Notes: generated by a model not told the origin, from the sequence alone. Shown: positions 9,164 to 18,859, numbered from the stretch's first letter. The stretch is 64,000 nt of DNA from Vibrio breoganii (GCF_001677275.1 NZ_CP016177.1:1116001-1180000); one strand, 5' to 3'. Program-made: numbers and translations.

Positions 9164-9871
9164 TTATGAAGTGAACAGTTGCTGACTGTCGTAGCAACCT
9201 GCATTCATCGGCGCATCTCTACTCTCTAAAAGATAGTCTTGAAAGGTGGTTCTTGGTATCTCAATTGCGCCTAAAGAGGCCAAATGTGGGTTCATGATCT
9301 GACAGTCAATCAGTTTCCCACCATGGCTGATGAAGTGTTTGCAAAAATACCACAACGCTACCTTTGACGCGTTGGGCTTAACACTGACCATAGACTCTCC
9401 GCAAAATACCTGACCCACAGAGACGCCGTACAGGCCGCCTATGAGCTCATTACCATCCCATACTTCTACTGAGTGGCACGAACCTGCTCGAGCGAAGGCT
9501 TTATAAGCCGCAAGCATTTGCTCTGTTATCCACGTTTCTTCATCAGGGCGGGTGTCAGCACACAACTGAATAAGGGCTTCTGTGGCGTGATTTAGAGTCA
9601 CTGTATAAGCGTGCTTTCGTTGAAACTTGATTAAACTTTTTGCAGGCTTGAAAGTCTCAGGTATAAATACCGCTCTTGGCGATGGACTCCACCATAAAAT
9701 GGGTTCACCATAGCTATACCAAGGAAATATCCCTTGCCTATAGGCGCTTTGTAGTCTGCTTACAGAGAGATCCCCCCCAAATGCCAACAGCCCATTAGGT
9801 TCAGCCAATGCTAAACTTGGGTCAGGGAACTGGGTATTACTGAGACTGAGTTCTGGAAGATATAAGGTCAT
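9164..9871 (-). CDS. aat: Leucyl/phenylalanyl-tRNA--protein transferase
   Basis: A 235-residue cytosolic enzyme that adds Leu or Phe to N-terminal Arg or Lys, creating ClpS-recognised N-degrons. The family signature GLLAFGGDLS, then RQGIFPWYS and the WWSPSPRAVF block are all present, followed by the GNAT-like catalytic region. The start is fixed by similarity at MTLYLPEL. Only 6 bp separate this start codon from the divergent gene at 9878, and no good Shine-Dalgarno is visible; the promoter must lie within the neighbouring coding region. Confidence 0.95.
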   Translation of the reverse strand: MTLYLPELSLSNTQFPDPSLALAEPNGLLAFGGDLSVSRLQSAYRQGIFPWYSYGEPILWWSPSPRAVFIPETFKPAKSLIKFQRKHAYTVTLNHATEALIQLCADTRPDEETWITEQMLAAYKAFARAGSCHSVEVWDGNELIGGLYGVSVGQVFCGESMVSVKPNASKVALWYFCKHFISHGGKLIDCQIMNPHLASLGAIEIPRTTFQDYLLESRDAPMNAGCYDSQQLFTS

Positions 9872-9877
9872 TATAAA

Positions 9878-10333
9878 ATGAGAGTACTGATTACATTTTT
9901 GCTACTGTTTCCATTATTAGCACAAGCGGCTTATCAAAGAAATACAGCGCGTCCAGTTAATGAGGTGGTTTATGGTCAAGTGGATACCGTTCGCTATATT
10001 TCTCAGCAACAAATAGTGGAGTCCGAGGCTAAGGGATGGCAAACCTTATTGGGCGCTGTCGTTGGTGGCGTGATTGGTAATCAATTTGGTGGGGGTACAG
10101 GCAAGGAAGTAGCAACCGCGATTGGTGCAGTGGCGGGGGCGGGGGTTGTACAACATTATGGTAATCAGCAGTACCGAGTTGAGCACAAGCTAGTGGAGAT
10201 ACTGATCAAAACCGATGACAATCGATTGATTGATGTAATTCAGGATATCGATAGAAACATGCTTTTCTCTGCCGGCGATACCGTTCGTATCCTTTATTTT
10301 GATAATGGTGTGCGAGTAGATTTGCATCAATAA
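9878..10333 (+). CDS. Glycine-zipper 2TM-domain protein, exported
   Basis: A 151-residue protein with a cleavable signal peptide (cleavage after AQA, about residue 17; no lipobox) and a glycine-zipper segment from about residue 54 to 83 (GAVVGGVIGNQFGGGTGKEV onward), as in SlyB and Rickettsia 17-kDa antigen relatives. The C-terminal 60 residues form a predicted beta-rich domain. Probably a periplasmic or envelope protein; function unknown. AAGG about 10 bases before the ATG lies inside the first codons of aat. Confidence 0.65.
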   Translation: MRVLITFLLLFPLLAQAAYQRNTARPVNEVVYGQVDTVRYISQQQIVESEAKGWQTLLGAVVGGVIGNQFGGGTGKEVATAIGAVAGAGVVQHYGNQQYRVEHKLVEILIKTDDNRLIDVIQDIDRNMLFSAGDTVRILYFDNGVRVDLHQ

Positions 10334-10452
10334 AACAAAATTCTCAGATTTAGTGCCAATTGAGTCTGTTTTTCTTTGCGCAATTTCGATAGTCTGAAAT
10401 TATCTTCAATATCACGACTTAGCATCAAATTGCTTTCAAGGAAAAGACGTCA

Positions 10453-11736
10453 ATGGAAAGCTTAACCCTACAACCTATCTCTAAGGTCAGCGGCCAAGTT
10501 AACTTGCCGGGCTCTAAGAGCGTATCCAACCGTGCACTACTGCTTGCAGCCCTTGCAAATGGCACTACTCGTTTAACTAACCTTCTCGACAGTGACGATA
10601 TTCGTCATATGCTGAATGCCCTTGAGCAACTAGGCGTAAAATACAGCCTATCTCAAGATAAAACAGTCTGTGAAGTTGAAGGTCTGGGTGGTGTATTCAA
10701 TGCGCCTAAAGCACTAGAACTGTTTCTAGGCAATGCGGGTACGGCAATGCGCCCATTGGCTGCGGCACTTTGTGCTAGCCAAGGTGAATTCGTACTGACG
10801 GGTGAGCCGCGTATGAAAGAGCGCCCAATCGGTCACTTGGTTGATGCTCTGCGTGAGGCTGGTGCTGAGGTGACGTATCTTGAAAACGATGGCTTCCCAC
10901 CGCTTAAGATCCAAGGCACAGGGCTAACCTCTGGTGAGGTATCTATTGACGGCTCTATTTCTAGCCAGTTCCTAACAGCATTTTTAATGACTGCACCTTT
11001 AGCTGATGGTGATATCACTATCAATATTGAAGGCGACCTAGTGTCTAAGCCTTACATTGATATTACTTTACATATCATGCAACAGTTCGGTGTTAGCGTT
11101 GAAAACTACGATTATCAAAAATTCATCGTACGCTCTGGTCAAAGCTATGTAGCACCAGGGGATTTCTTAGTAGAAGGCGATGCATCGTCCGCATCATACT
11201 TCTTAGCAGCCGCTGCCGTTGGCGGTGGTGAAATCAAGGTGACAGGCATTGGCAAAGACAGTATCCAAGGCGATATTCAATTTGCAGATGCACTGCAGGC
11301 TATGGGCGCTGAAATCGAATGGGGCAGTGATTACATCATTGCTCGTAAAGGCGAATTGAAAGCCGTTGATATGGACTTCAACCATATACCAGATGCAGCA
11401 ATGACCATTGCAACAGCAGCGCTGTTTGCAGAGGGCACCACAGCCATTCGCAACGTGTACAACTGGCGTGTAAAAGAAACAGACCGTTTAGCGGCAATGG
11501 CCACTGAACTTCGTAAAGTGGGTGCGACGGTTGAAGAGGGTGAAGACTACATTATTATCACTCCACCACAGCAGTTGATTCATGCAGCCATTGATACCTA
11601 TGACGATCACCGTATGGCGATGTGTTTCTCGCTAGTGGCATTGAGCGATACACCTGTGACGATCAACGACCCGAAGTGTACGTCAAAAACCTTCCCTGAC
11701 TACTTTGATAAGCTCCAAGGTCTAGTGGTCGCTTAG
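10453..11736 (+). CDS. aroA: 3-phosphoshikimate 1-carboxyvinyltransferase (EPSP synthase)
   Basis: A 427-residue shikimate-pathway enzyme that joins phosphoenolpyruvate to shikimate-3-phosphate. The PEP-binding signature [17 protein letters not shown] is at the N-terminus, [12 protein letters not shown] in the first domain and [20 protein letters not shown] in the second. The GNAGTA(M)RP sequence is the class I type, which is normally glyphosate-sensitive. The gene is monocistronic and closed by a strong terminator. Confidence 0.97.
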   Translation: MESLTLQPISKVSGQVNLPGSKSVSNRALLLAALANGTTRLTNLLDSDDIRHMLNALEQLGVKYSLSQDKTVCEVEGLGGVFNAPKALELFLGNAGTAMRPLAAALCASQGEFVLTGEPRMKERPIGHLVDALREAGAEVTYLENDGFPPLKIQGTGLTSGEVSIDGSISSQFLTAFLMTAPLADGDITINIEGDLVSKPYIDITLHIMQQFGVSVENYDYQKFIVRSGQSYVAPGDFLVEGDASSASYFLAAAAVGGGEIKVTGIGKDSIQGDIQFADALQAMGAEIEWGSDYIIARKGELKAVDMDFNHIPDAAMTIATAALFAEGTTAIRNVYNWRVKETDRLAAMATELRKVGATVEEGEDYIIITPPQQLIHAAIDTYDDHRMAMCFSLVALSDTPVTINDPKCTSKTFPDYFDKLQGLVVA

Positions 11737-11774
11737 GTTGACAGAAAATTCCCTCGAAAGAAAACGAGTAGAAT

Positions 11775-11808
11775 AAAAAAACGGGCTCCCATTGGGAGCC
11801 CGTTTTTT
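11775..11808 (+). terminator. Bidirectional terminator between aroA and bax-like gene
   Basis: Perfect CGGGCTCCC / GGGAGCCCG stem with a 3-base loop, A7 upstream and T6 downstream. Confidence 0.92.
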
Positions 11809-11820
11809 ATGTAACCAGCC

Positions 11821-12669
11821 TTAGTTGGCTGGTGGCACCTGCTCAAGGAGTGCCTTGTTGTGACGTAACATCGTCAGAATATCATGGATGTAGTCATCAG
11901 AGCGCTCAGAATAGCTGCCTAGCCCATGAATCAGCTGTTCAGCGGTTGGCGTCTTATGTTGTGCGCGAATATTCGCACGGAGCTCTCTAAAGCTGCTGTA
12001 GGCTTGGTTGGTGTTTAGGTTATCGACGTAGGCGGATACTGAGTCACCAACGGAGTCGAACTTAGCCACTTCGTGGGTCATACCTTCTTTACGTTGGTTT
12101 GGCACAACGCCACAGCCTTGGGTAAAGCACCACTGACCAAAGAAGTTATTGGCTTCTTTTGCAAAACGGGAGGTTCCCCAACCACTTTCATTAGCAGCTT
12201 GGATCAAAACCAGTTGTTCTGGAATCACGTCTACATGAACAAGTAGCGCATCGACTTCATTTAGGCTGAATTCTTTCACTTCGATGCGATACTGACTGGC
12301 AATTTGAGTCAATGTGTTCTGCTCTGCTTCAGACAATACTTGGCCACCAACTAACTCGCTTTGTAGCGTCACTAACGTTTGGCGTTGCTGCTGAACAAAG
12401 GCATTTTTCTTTTCAATGTACGGCTTAATGAAGGCAAAAAATGCACTTTTCTTCTGATTTACGTCGCTGATTGCGGCAAAATCGGGTACCGATACTTTTT
12501 CAAATTGTAGAGAATTTTGGTTATTACCCATACCTAGATGGTAATAGGTGGAAGCCATCAAAATGATAGCCATGCTACCAATAATAATTGCGCCATTTGT
12601 TGGTATAAATCTGCGTAAACTCACCGTAATTCCTTGTCTCAATCGATTGAAAAATGTGAAGTGGGTCAT
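11821..12669 (-). CDS. Bax-like glucosaminidase-domain protein
   Basis: A 282-residue protein anchored by one N-terminal transmembrane helix (about residues 26-45), with a C-terminal mannosyl-glycoprotein endo-beta-N-acetylglucosaminidase domain. Landmarks are LIQAANESGWGTSRFA, with the catalytic Glu, and NNFFGQWCF. It matches E. coli Bax, a putative peptidoglycan hydrolase whose physiological role is poorly defined, and is related to the FlgJ muramidase domain. The ATG at 12669 is preferred; upstream in-frame ATGs at 12708 and 12732 would put non-family residues before the membrane anchor and run through a palindrome that is more likely regulatory. Confidence 0.78.
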   Translation of the reverse strand: MTHFTFFNRLRQGITVSLRRFIPTNGAIIIGSMAIILMASTYYHLGMGNNQNSLQFEKVSVPDFAAISDVNQKKSAFFAFIKPYIEKKNAFVQQQRQTLVTLQSELVGGQVLSEAEQNTLTQIASQYRIEVKEFSLNEVDALLVHVDVIPEQLVLIQAANESGWGTSRFAKEANNFFGQWCFTQGCGVVPNQRKEGMTHEVAKFDSVGDSVSAYVDNLNTNQAYSSFRELRANIRAQHKTPTAEQLIHGLGSYSERSDDYIHDILTMLRHNKALLEQVPPAN

Positions 12670-12700
12670 TATATGTGAGAGCGAAGCGCTTGGATACAGG

Positions 12701-12717
12701 CGCAACATTATGTTGCG
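12701..12717. repeat. 17-bp perfect palindrome upstream of bax-like gene
   Basis: CGCAACAT-T-ATGTTGCG, 8-bp arms and a single central base, 31 bp upstream of the bax-like start codon, where its promoter should be. Looks like an operator for a dimeric regulator; I cannot assign it to a known box. Confidence 0.55.
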
Positions 12718-12765
12718 TGTTTTATATGGCACATGGTGGAAAGGCGTCGATATAGAGGCAATAAA

Positions 12766-12797
12766 AAGAGGCCCTTAGAGGAGCCCTTTTTAATAAT
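12766..12797 (-). terminator. Terminator after yciN
   Basis: On the minus strand an AAAAAGGGC / GCCTCTTTTT stem with a bulged base ends in a T run just after the yciN stop. The stem is imperfect. Confidence 0.6.
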
Positions 12798-13042
12798 TAA
12801 CGAACTGTAAATTCTTTTGAAAGGTGGTGCGCTAAGTATTTGAACATGTTGAAAACAGCGGTAGTGTTAGGGGTTGGCAAACCGTTGCCATCAAGGAAGT
12901 ATTCACCCTTGAATATCAATACTTCATCCTTTTCAACAACCGAGGTCGCGCGCATTCCCTCTATATAGTCGTCGTGTTCTTGGATGATGTTATTTGCAAT
13001 CATCAGCAACTCAAGTTCTGAGATAGGCTTCTTATCACTCAT
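12797..13042 (-). CDS. yciN: YciN family protein (DUF2498)
   Basis: An 81-residue cytosolic protein. The FKGEYFLDGNGLPTPNTTAV centre followed by FNMFKYLAHHLS matches E. coli YciN almost position by position. The family has no established biochemical function. The location divergent from topA is conserved with enterobacteria, where yciN neighbours topA. Confidence 0.88.
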   Translation of the reverse strand: MSDKKPISELELLMIANNIIQEHDDYIEGMRATSVVEKDEVLIFKGEYFLDGNGLPTPNTTAVFNMFKYLAHHLSKEFTVR

Positions 13043-13287
13043 CTTGTTACCTATAGTTCAATTAAATTCTGGCGCTAAGTGTACCGCTAATAACAGGCAA
13101 AACAAAAGCAGATTCATGTAAATCCATCTATGGTCTATCCTGACTAGACTGGCTATTAAGCGCACAATTAGCACTAAAAGAGTAAAAATGGGTTGATTTT
13201 GAAAAAATCTCGCTCAATAGTAAAAAAAGAATCAAAAGTAGAGTTCGCACGTTTGCGGGCCAAAAACATAGGACAGAACGTTCAGTT

Positions 13288-15921
13288 ATGGGTAAGTCTC
13301 TCGTTATAGTGGAGTCACCAGCTAAGGCAAAAACGATCAATAAATACCTTGGCAAAGACTTCATTGTTAAATCTAGTGTTGGTCACGTACGTGATCTACC
13401 TACTGCGGGTCAATCCAGCGGTAAAAAGGCTACGCCTGTATCCACCAAAGGAATGAGCGTAGAAGAAAAAGCACGCATTAAGAAAGAAAAAGATAAGAAA
13501 GCTCTGATCAAAAAGATGGGTATCGACCCATACCATGGTTGGGAAGCTAACTATCAAATCCTTCCTGGTAAAGAGAAGGTAGTTTCTGAACTGCAAAAAC
13601 TCGCTAAAGACGCTGACTACGTTTATCTCGCAACCGATTTGGACCGCGAAGGAGAGGCTATCGCATGGCACCTTCGTGAGATCATCGGCGGCGATGAACA
13701 GCGATACAAGCGTGTAGTGTTTAACGAAATTACTAAAAATGCTATCCAGCAAGCGTTCGAAACTCCGGGCGAGTTGAACATGGATGGTGTTAATGCTCAG
13801 CAAGCGCGTCGCTTTATGGACCGCGTTGTGGGCTTTATGGTTTCACCGTTACTTTGGAAAAAGGTGGCTCGTGGTCTGTCTGCGGGTCGTGTTCAATCCG
13901 TTGCTACCAAGCTTGTGGTTGAGCGTGAACGCGAGATCAAGGCATTCACTCCTGAAGAATACTGGGACGTTCATGCGAATACGCTAACCAACAAGAGCGA
14001 TGACTTCCGTTTGATGGTCGCTCAACGTGACGGACAAGCGTTCAAGCCGAGAAATGAAGCAGACACTAAAACCGCTTTAAACGTTTTAGAAAAAGCAGAG
14101 TACGAGGTTTGTAAGCGAGAAGACCGCCCAACGAAGAGCAAACCTTCGGCGCCTTACATCACATCGACGCTGCAGCAAGCGGCAAGTACGCGTTTGGGTT
14201 ACGGCGTTAAGAAAACCATGATGCTGGCTCAACGTCTGTATGAAGCGGGTTACATTACCTATATGCGTACCGACTCCACTAACTTGAGTAGTGAAGCGGT
14301 AGAAAACTTACGCAGCTACATCGGTAGCGAATACGGTGATAAGTACCTACCTGCGAAGCCTATTACTTACGGAAGTAAAGAGGGCGCGCAAGAGGCGCAC
14401 GAAGCGATCCGTCCTTCGAGCGTAGAAGTGAAGGTCGACGACCTAGCGGGCGTTGATGCTGATGCTCATAAGCTGTATGCACTGATTTGGAATCAGTTTG
14501 TGGCGTGTCAAATGACACCGGCACAATATGACTCGACAACCATCAGTGTTAAAGCGGCTGAATTTACCCTAAAAGCGAAAGGTCGAATCCTTAAGTTTGA
14601 TGGTTGGACTCGCGTTCAGCGCCCTATGGGTAAGAACGAAGATCAGCTCCTTCCTGAGGTTAAACTGGGCGATAAGCTTTCACTGAAAGAGCTAGAACCC
14701 AAGCAACACTTTACTAAGCCACCGGCGCGCTTTACTGAAGCAGCCTTGGTTAAAGAGCTTGAGAAGCGCGGTATTGGTCGTCCATCAACGTACGCATCTA
14801 TCATCTCGACCATTCAAGATCGTGGATACGTGAAGGTTGAACAGCGTCGCTTCTATGCTGAGAAAATGGGTGAGATTGTTTCAGATCGCTTGAACAATAG
14901 TTTCCTTGACCTGATGAACTACGACTTTACTGCCCGTATGGAGCAGAAACTCGATCAGATTGCAGAGGGCGATGCGACTTGGACTCAGGTTCTAGATAGC
15001 TTCTTCACTGATTTCTCATCTGAGTTAGAGAAAGCTGAGCTGGATGCAGACGAAGGCGGTATGGAACAAAATCATATCGTAATGACAGATATTGAATGTC
15101 CGACGTGTTCTCGCCCTATGGGTATCAGAACTGCGTCAACGGGTGTTTTCTTAGGGTGTTCGGGCTATGCGTTGCCACCGAAGGAGCGTTGCAAAACGAC
15201 CATTAACCTCGGTGATGAAGATGGAATCATCAACGTTCTTGAAGAAGACCCAGAAACGGCTGCGCTACGTGCTAAACGTCGCTGTCCTATCTGTGAAACA
15301 GCGATGGATGCTTATCTAATTGATGATAAGCGTAAGCTTCATGTGTGTGGTAACAATCCAAACTGTGAAGGCTACGAGATCGAAAACGGTGAGTTTAAGG
15401 TCAAGGGCTATGATGGTCCTGTTGTTGAGTGTGATAAATGTGGTTCTGATATGGTGTTGAAAAACGGCCGTTTTGGTAAATACATGGATTGCACCAGCGA
15501 AACCTGTAAGAACACCCGTAAGATTTTGCGTAATGGCGAAGTTGCGCCACCAAAAGAAGATCCAGTGCACTTCCCTGAACTACCTTGTACTCAGTCGGAT
15601 GCGTATTTTGTACTTCGTGATGGTGCTTCAGGTCTGTTCATGGCAGCAAGCAACTTCCCTAAATCCCGTGAAACTCGAGCGCCGTTAGTGGAAGAACTGT
15701 CTCGCTTTAAGGATCGCTTATCGCCTAAATTCCAGTATTTGGCGGATGCTCCTGTAGAGGATCCAGATGGTAGGCCAACAGTGGTTCGCTTTAGCCGTAA
15801 GAGCAAAGAGAACTATGTTCGTTCTGAAATCGATGGTAAGCCTTCTGGTTGGACTGGCTTATACATTGACGGTAAGTGGGAAATTACTGACAAGCGCAAA
15901 AAACCAAAAGCGAAGAGCTAG
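13288..15921 (+). CDS. topA: DNA topoisomerase I
   Basis: An 877-residue type IA topoisomerase that relaxes negative supercoils. In order: Toprim domain ([14 protein letters not shown] at the N-terminus, acidic [13 protein letters not shown]), the core with the active-site Tyr at about residue 325 in YITYMRTDS, then three C-terminal zinc ribbons (CPTC near 607, CPIC, CDKC) each with a second Cys pair, and a final ribbon-like domain rich in basic residues. Length and domain order match E. coli TopA. An ATP-independent cytosolic enzyme, essential for supercoil balance; transcribed alone with a terminator. Confidence 0.97.
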   Translation: MGKSLVIVESPAKAKTINKYLGKDFIVKSSVGHVRDLPTAGQSSGKKATPVSTKGMSVEEKARIKKEKDKKALIKKMGIDPYHGWEANYQILPGKEKVVSELQKLAKDADYVYLATDLDREGEAIAWHLREIIGGDEQRYKRVVFNEITKNAIQQAFETPGELNMDGVNAQQARRFMDRVVGFMVSPLLWKKVARGLSAGRVQSVATKLVVEREREIKAFTPEEYWDVHANTLTNKSDDFRLMVAQRDGQAFKPRNEADTKTALNVLEKAEYEVCKREDRPTKSKPSAPYITSTLQQAASTRLGYGVKKTMMLAQRLYEAGYITYMRTDSTNLSSEAVENLRSYIGSEYGDKYLPAKPITYGSKEGAQEAHEAIRPSSVEVKVDDLAGVDADAHKLYALIWNQFVACQMTPAQYDSTTISVKAAEFTLKAKGRILKFDGWTRVQRPMGKNEDQLLPEVKLGDKLSLKELEPKQHFTKPPARFTEAALVKELEKRGIGRPSTYASIISTIQDRGYVKVEQRRFYAEKMGEIVSDRLNNSFLDLMNYDFTARMEQKLDQIAEGDATWTQVLDSFFTDFSSELEKAELDADEGGMEQNHIVMTDIECPTCSRPMGIRTASTGVFLGCSGYALPPKERCKTTINLGDEDGIINVLEEDPETAALRAKRRCPICETAMDAYLIDDKRKLHVCGNNPNCEGYEIENGEFKVKGYDGPVVECDKCGSDMVLKNGRFGKYMDCTSETCKNTRKILRNGEVAPPKEDPVHFPELPCTQSDAYFVLRDGASGLFMAASNFPKSRETRAPLVEELSRFKDRLSPKFQYLADAPVEDPDGRPTVVRFSRKSKENYVRSEIDGKPSGWTGLYIDGKWEITDKRKKPKAKS

Positions 15922-15944
15922 CGGTTTGCAGCCTGAATGACAAG

Positions 15945-15978
15945 AGCCAGTGCCGATGATTCGTGCGCTGGCTTTTTT
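15945..15978 (+). terminator. Intrinsic terminator after topA
   Basis: AGCCAGTGC / GCGCTGGCT stem (one G-U pair) followed by T6. Confidence 0.85.
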
Positions 15979-16041
15979 GTTTAAAATTTGACCGAAAGAG
16001 TAATTTAATTCTGAGTTAAACGTTTGCGTTTTCATAGTGTG

Positions 16042-16070
16042 TTGAAGGTCACATTTCTAGCGTCTACAAT
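16042..16070 (+). promoter_or_regulatory. Candidate sigma70 promoter of gsk
   Basis: TTGAAG (16042-16047), 17-base spacer, TACAAT (16065-16070), 33 bp upstream of the gsk start codon. Good match to consensus but not tested. Confidence 0.5.
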
Positions 16071-16102
16071 TTGCAGTTCTATTCCCCTAACATAGAACTC
16101 GA

Positions 16103-17407
16103 ATGAAATTTCCAGGCCAACGCAAATCTAAGCACTACTTTCCAGTCAATACCTCTGATCCATTAGTTCCGAAAACACAATCTGATGACGGTGCTCATAG
16201 CACCTATGTTGTGGGAATTGATCAGACGTTAGTAGATATAGAAGCTACGGTGTCCGATGACTTCATTAGCAAGTTCAATCTTAGTAAGGGGCATTCGTTA
16301 GTCATTGACGACCAAACCGCAGAGTCTCTGTATAACGAACTTAAACAGCAGCAATTGATCACTAACGAATATGCGGGTGGCACCATTGGTAACACCTTGC
16401 ACAACTATTCAGTATTAGCAGATGATAAGTCTATCTTGCTTGGCGTAATGAGTGCTGAAATTAAAATTGGTAGTTATGGCTTTCGCTATTTGTGTAACAC
16501 TTCTAGCCGAATGGATCTTAACTACCTACAAGGTGTGAATGGCGCTATTGGCCGCTGCTTTACCCTTATCTCGGATGGGGGAGAGCGTACCTTTGCCATT
16601 AGCGAAGGTCAGATGAACCAACTTCGCGCTGAGAGTATTCCAGAGTCTATTTTCCCTGACGCAGCCGCTCTTGTGCTGACCTCATACCTAGTTCGTTGCA
16701 AAGAGGGTGACCCTATGCCTGAAGCAACGATGAAGGCTGTCGAGTATGCGAAAAAGCACGACGTACCTGTTGTATTAACCCTAGGCACAAAATTTGTTAT
16801 TCAGGATGACCCGCAATTCTGGATTGATTTTATTTCAGAGAACGTTTCTGTTGTGGCAATGAACGAAGAAGAGGCGGAGGCGCTGACAGGCCTGAGCGAC
16901 CCTTTGTTAGCTGCTGATAAAGTATTGGACTGGGCTGACTTAGTACTGTGTACTGCGGGCCCTGTGGGACTATTTATGGCAGGCTACACTGAGGAGAGTG
17001 CTAAGCGCGAAACCTCACTGCCGCTTCTACCAGGAGAAATCGCAGAATTTAACCGCTATGAATTCAGTCGCCCTGCTTTAAAATCGGCGTGTACTACTCC
17101 TTTTAAAGTCTACTCTCACATCGCACCATATATGGGTGGTCCAGAGAAGATTAAGAACACCAATGGAGCAGGGGATGCGGCTTTATCTGCTTTGTTACAT
17201 GATTTGTCAGCAAATAGATTCCATAAGCAGAATATTCCTAACTCAAGTAAACATGAGCACGAATATTTGACTTACTCTTCTTTTTCTCAGGTTTGTAAAT
17301 ATTCTAATCGCGCCAGTTATGAAGTTTTAGCGCAGCATTCACCTCGTTTATCTCGTGGATTACCAGAGCGAGAAGATAGCCTAGAAGAGGCGTACTGGGA
17401 AAGGTAA
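16103..17407 (+). CDS. gsk: Inosine-guanosine kinase
   Basis: A 434-residue PfkB-family ribokinase-fold kinase that phosphorylates inosine and guanosine in purine salvage. The N-terminal MKFPGQRKSKHYFPV is characteristic of Gsk, AGGTIGNTLHNYS is the substrate-binding glycine motif, and NTNGAGDAALSAL carries the catalytic Asp in the anion hole. The length matches E. coli Gsk (434). It is transcribed alone between topA and hns. Confidence 0.93.
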   Translation: MKFPGQRKSKHYFPVNTSDPLVPKTQSDDGAHSTYVVGIDQTLVDIEATVSDDFISKFNLSKGHSLVIDDQTAESLYNELKQQQLITNEYAGGTIGNTLHNYSVLADDKSILLGVMSAEIKIGSYGFRYLCNTSSRMDLNYLQGVNGAIGRCFTLISDGGERTFAISEGQMNQLRAESIPESIFPDAAALVLTSYLVRCKEGDPMPEATMKAVEYAKKHDVPVVLTLGTKFVIQDDPQFWIDFISENVSVVAMNEEEAEALTGLSDPLLAADKVLDWADLVLCTAGPVGLFMAGYTEESAKRETSLPLLPGEIAEFNRYEFSRPALKSACTTPFKVYSHIAPYMGGPEKIKNTNGAGDAALSALLHDLSANRFHKQNIPNSSKHEHEYLTYSSFSQVCKYSNRASYEVLAQHSPRLSRGLPEREDSLEEAYWER

Positions 17408-17424
17408 TATTCTGTAATTAAATT

Positions 17425-17447
17425 AAGGCTCCGATAGGGGCCTTTTT
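17425..17447 (+). terminator. Terminator after gsk
   Basis: AAGGCTCC / GGGGCCTT stem (one G-U pair, 4-base loop) followed by a T run. Confidence 0.75.
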
Positions 17448-17648
17448 ACATAGAGCTGACAATTAACGTTTATTTGTGCTTTAGAGGGATTGGGATTAAA
17501 AATACCTAGTGGTACTGGGTAGTACAAGAGCTTACAAACTTATCGGTATTGCAGTCGATATAGCTCTGTTCAATGATTTAATATCATTCCTTTATCTATT
17601 GTTATTTTTTTGTGCTTAAGATTGCATATATTGGTTAATTGAAGGCAT

Positions 17649-17674
17649 AAAAAAGCTCCCGAGTAGGGAGCTTA
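17649..17674 (-). terminator. Terminator after hns
   Basis: On the minus strand AGCTCCC / GGGAGCT with a 5-base loop is followed by T6, 30 bp beyond the hns stop codon. Confidence 0.85.
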
Positions 17675-17704
17675 ATTCAATCTAATGCAAATCTAGTATT
17701 TAAA

Positions 17705-18127
17705 TTATGCTTTGATTAGGAAAGAGTCTAGAGACTTACCTTCATCAAGTTGTTTTTGGATTGCAGAAGGCGTACGGCCTTGACCAGTCCAAGTTTTAGT
17801 TGCACCACTTTCATTTACGTATTCGTATTTAGCAGGACGTGGAGCGCGTTTAGATTTTGCTTTACCCGCTTTAGCTGTAGAATCACCAGTAACTGCTGCT
17901 ACTAGATCTTCAATATCAATGCCTTCTTTAAGAAGTTGTTGAGCATATTCTGCTAGTTTCTTTTCTTTTTCTTCACGTGCTGCACGTTCTTCAGCTTCGT
18001 TTTCACGACGTTCTTCTACAACAGTCGTTAATTTATCTAAAGCTTCTTCTAGTTGTTCAAAAGTTAGTTCACGAGAGAAAGCGCGAAGACTACGGATATT
18101 TAGAAGTGTTTTAGTGATTTCAGACAT
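17705..18127 (-). CDS. hns: H-NS nucleoid-associated protein
   Basis: A 140-residue DNA-binding protein that silences AT-rich and horizontally acquired DNA. The N-terminal coiled-coil oligomerisation region (about 1-65, with EERRENEAEERAAREEKEKK) is followed by a basic linker (AKAGKAKSKRAPRP) and the C-terminal DNA-binding domain with core motif TWTGQGRTP. It corresponds to VicH/H-NS of V. cholerae. Its upstream region is extremely AT-rich (18130-18360), a typical target for H-NS autoregulation. Transcribed alone. Confidence 0.95.
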   Translation of the reverse strand: MSEITKTLLNIRSLRAFSRELTFEQLEEALDKLTTVVEERRENEAEERAAREEKEKKLAEYAQQLLKEGIDIEDLVAAVTGDSTAKAGKAKSKRAPRPAKYEYVNESGATKTWTGQGRTPSAIQKQLDEGKSLDSFLIKA

Positions 18128-18380
18128 TTTTTGATCCCATCAGATTTATACAGCAAACAAATGTTGCCTAAGTAAAGTGCACAGATGTGCCACAGAATAA
18201 GTCAATTATATAAGAGCTTTTCAAATAGTTAAATATAAAATAAATAAAATTTCAAAAATAATAAGAAACAAAAGATTGGAAAATAAAAGGAATTTTTAAA
18301 CTTACATAAATTAATCGGTACTATTCAAAGTAAAGTTTCTTAACTTAAATCTCTTTATAGAGCTTTAACTCTATTTATTG

Positions 18381-18495
18381 GGTGGCAATACTGATTAGCT
18401 AACTACCTGATCTTCAAGGCTAAATCTATATGGGTGAGATTTTGAAGCTGGACTACTCATGCTTGGATACTGCTTCCGAATGAAGTGTTGCCACT
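18381..18495 (+). ncRNA. Candidate structured RNA, unassigned
   Basis: Bases 18381-18392 (GGTGGCAATACT) can pair with 18484-18495 (AGTGTTGCCACT) in an uninterrupted 12-bp helix with two G-U pairs, enclosing about 91 nt. Inside, CTTCAA (18412-18417) pairs with TTGAAG (18442-18447) around a nested AAATCT/AGATT stem. I do not recognise the family and no strong T-run follows, so it may be part of a leader rather than a free small RNA. The strand is assumed from the downstream riboswitch. Confidence 0.35.
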
Positions 18496-18533
18496 TTATG
18501 TTGCATTTTCTATTTAACTCAGTAGAATGCGTC

Positions 18534-18554
18534 GCTCCTAGATCATCTAGTAGC
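18534..18554. repeat. Palindrome upstream of the lysine riboswitch
   Basis: CTAGAT-C-ATCTAG, extended by outer GCT/AGC with one mismatch, about 35 bp upstream of the riboswitch aptamer and so close to the expected transporter promoter. Possible operator. Confidence 0.45.
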
Positions 18555-18585
18555 ATATTACATTTTGTAAGTTGCGTAACTAGGG

Positions 18586-18766
18586 GATGAGGTAGAGGCG
18601 CAGATACTATCAGTAGCTAACAATAGAGTGATGTCGTTGTAATTGTTAGTGAAAGGAGTAGCTGCCGAAATGAGTAATCCAATCAAGGTTGCTTGTTGGG
18701 GTTATTTCCGAAAGGAATAACACTGCCATAGTCTATTGTGTTGTTAAACTATGGAGCGCTACTGTG
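18586..18766 (+). promoter_or_regulatory. Lysine riboswitch (L-box)
   Basis: The order of conserved segments matches the lysine aptamer: GGTAGAGGCGC (18591 on), the CAGTAGCT segment, GAAAGGAGTAGCTGCCGAAATGAG (from about 18651), a stable hairpin GTTATTTCC-GAAA-GGAATAAC (18701-18720), CACTGCC, and GGAGCGCTACTG closing P1 (GGTAG with CTACT). It precedes an NhaC-family transporter gene; in Vibrio and relatives this class of transporter is the known target. No terminator with a T-run follows, so regulation is probably at translation. Confidence 0.88.
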
Positions 18767-18859
18767 GGGTAACCTGTCGCCTGATGGGTTGCTTATTCAA
18801 CATCATGTCGAATACCTATCTACAGTAGATCTCTTACCAAATTTGGTATTAAGAAGATC

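Larger units (their letters stand above)
18128..18859. other. hns-lysW intergenic region
   Basis: 732 bp without a protein gene. The first about 230 bp are very AT-rich (hns promoter). Then come a 6-bp inverted repeat (18357-18374), a candidate structured RNA (18381-18495), a palindrome (18534-18554), the lysine riboswitch (18586-18766), and a TACCAAATTTGGTA palindrome (18835-18848) just before the transporter start. Confidence 0.8.

Noticed and set aside
18370..18500. TPP or cobalamin riboswitch in the structured segment
   Set aside because: Short ACCTGAT and GCCACT strings occur, but the surrounding conserved blocks of those classes are absent.
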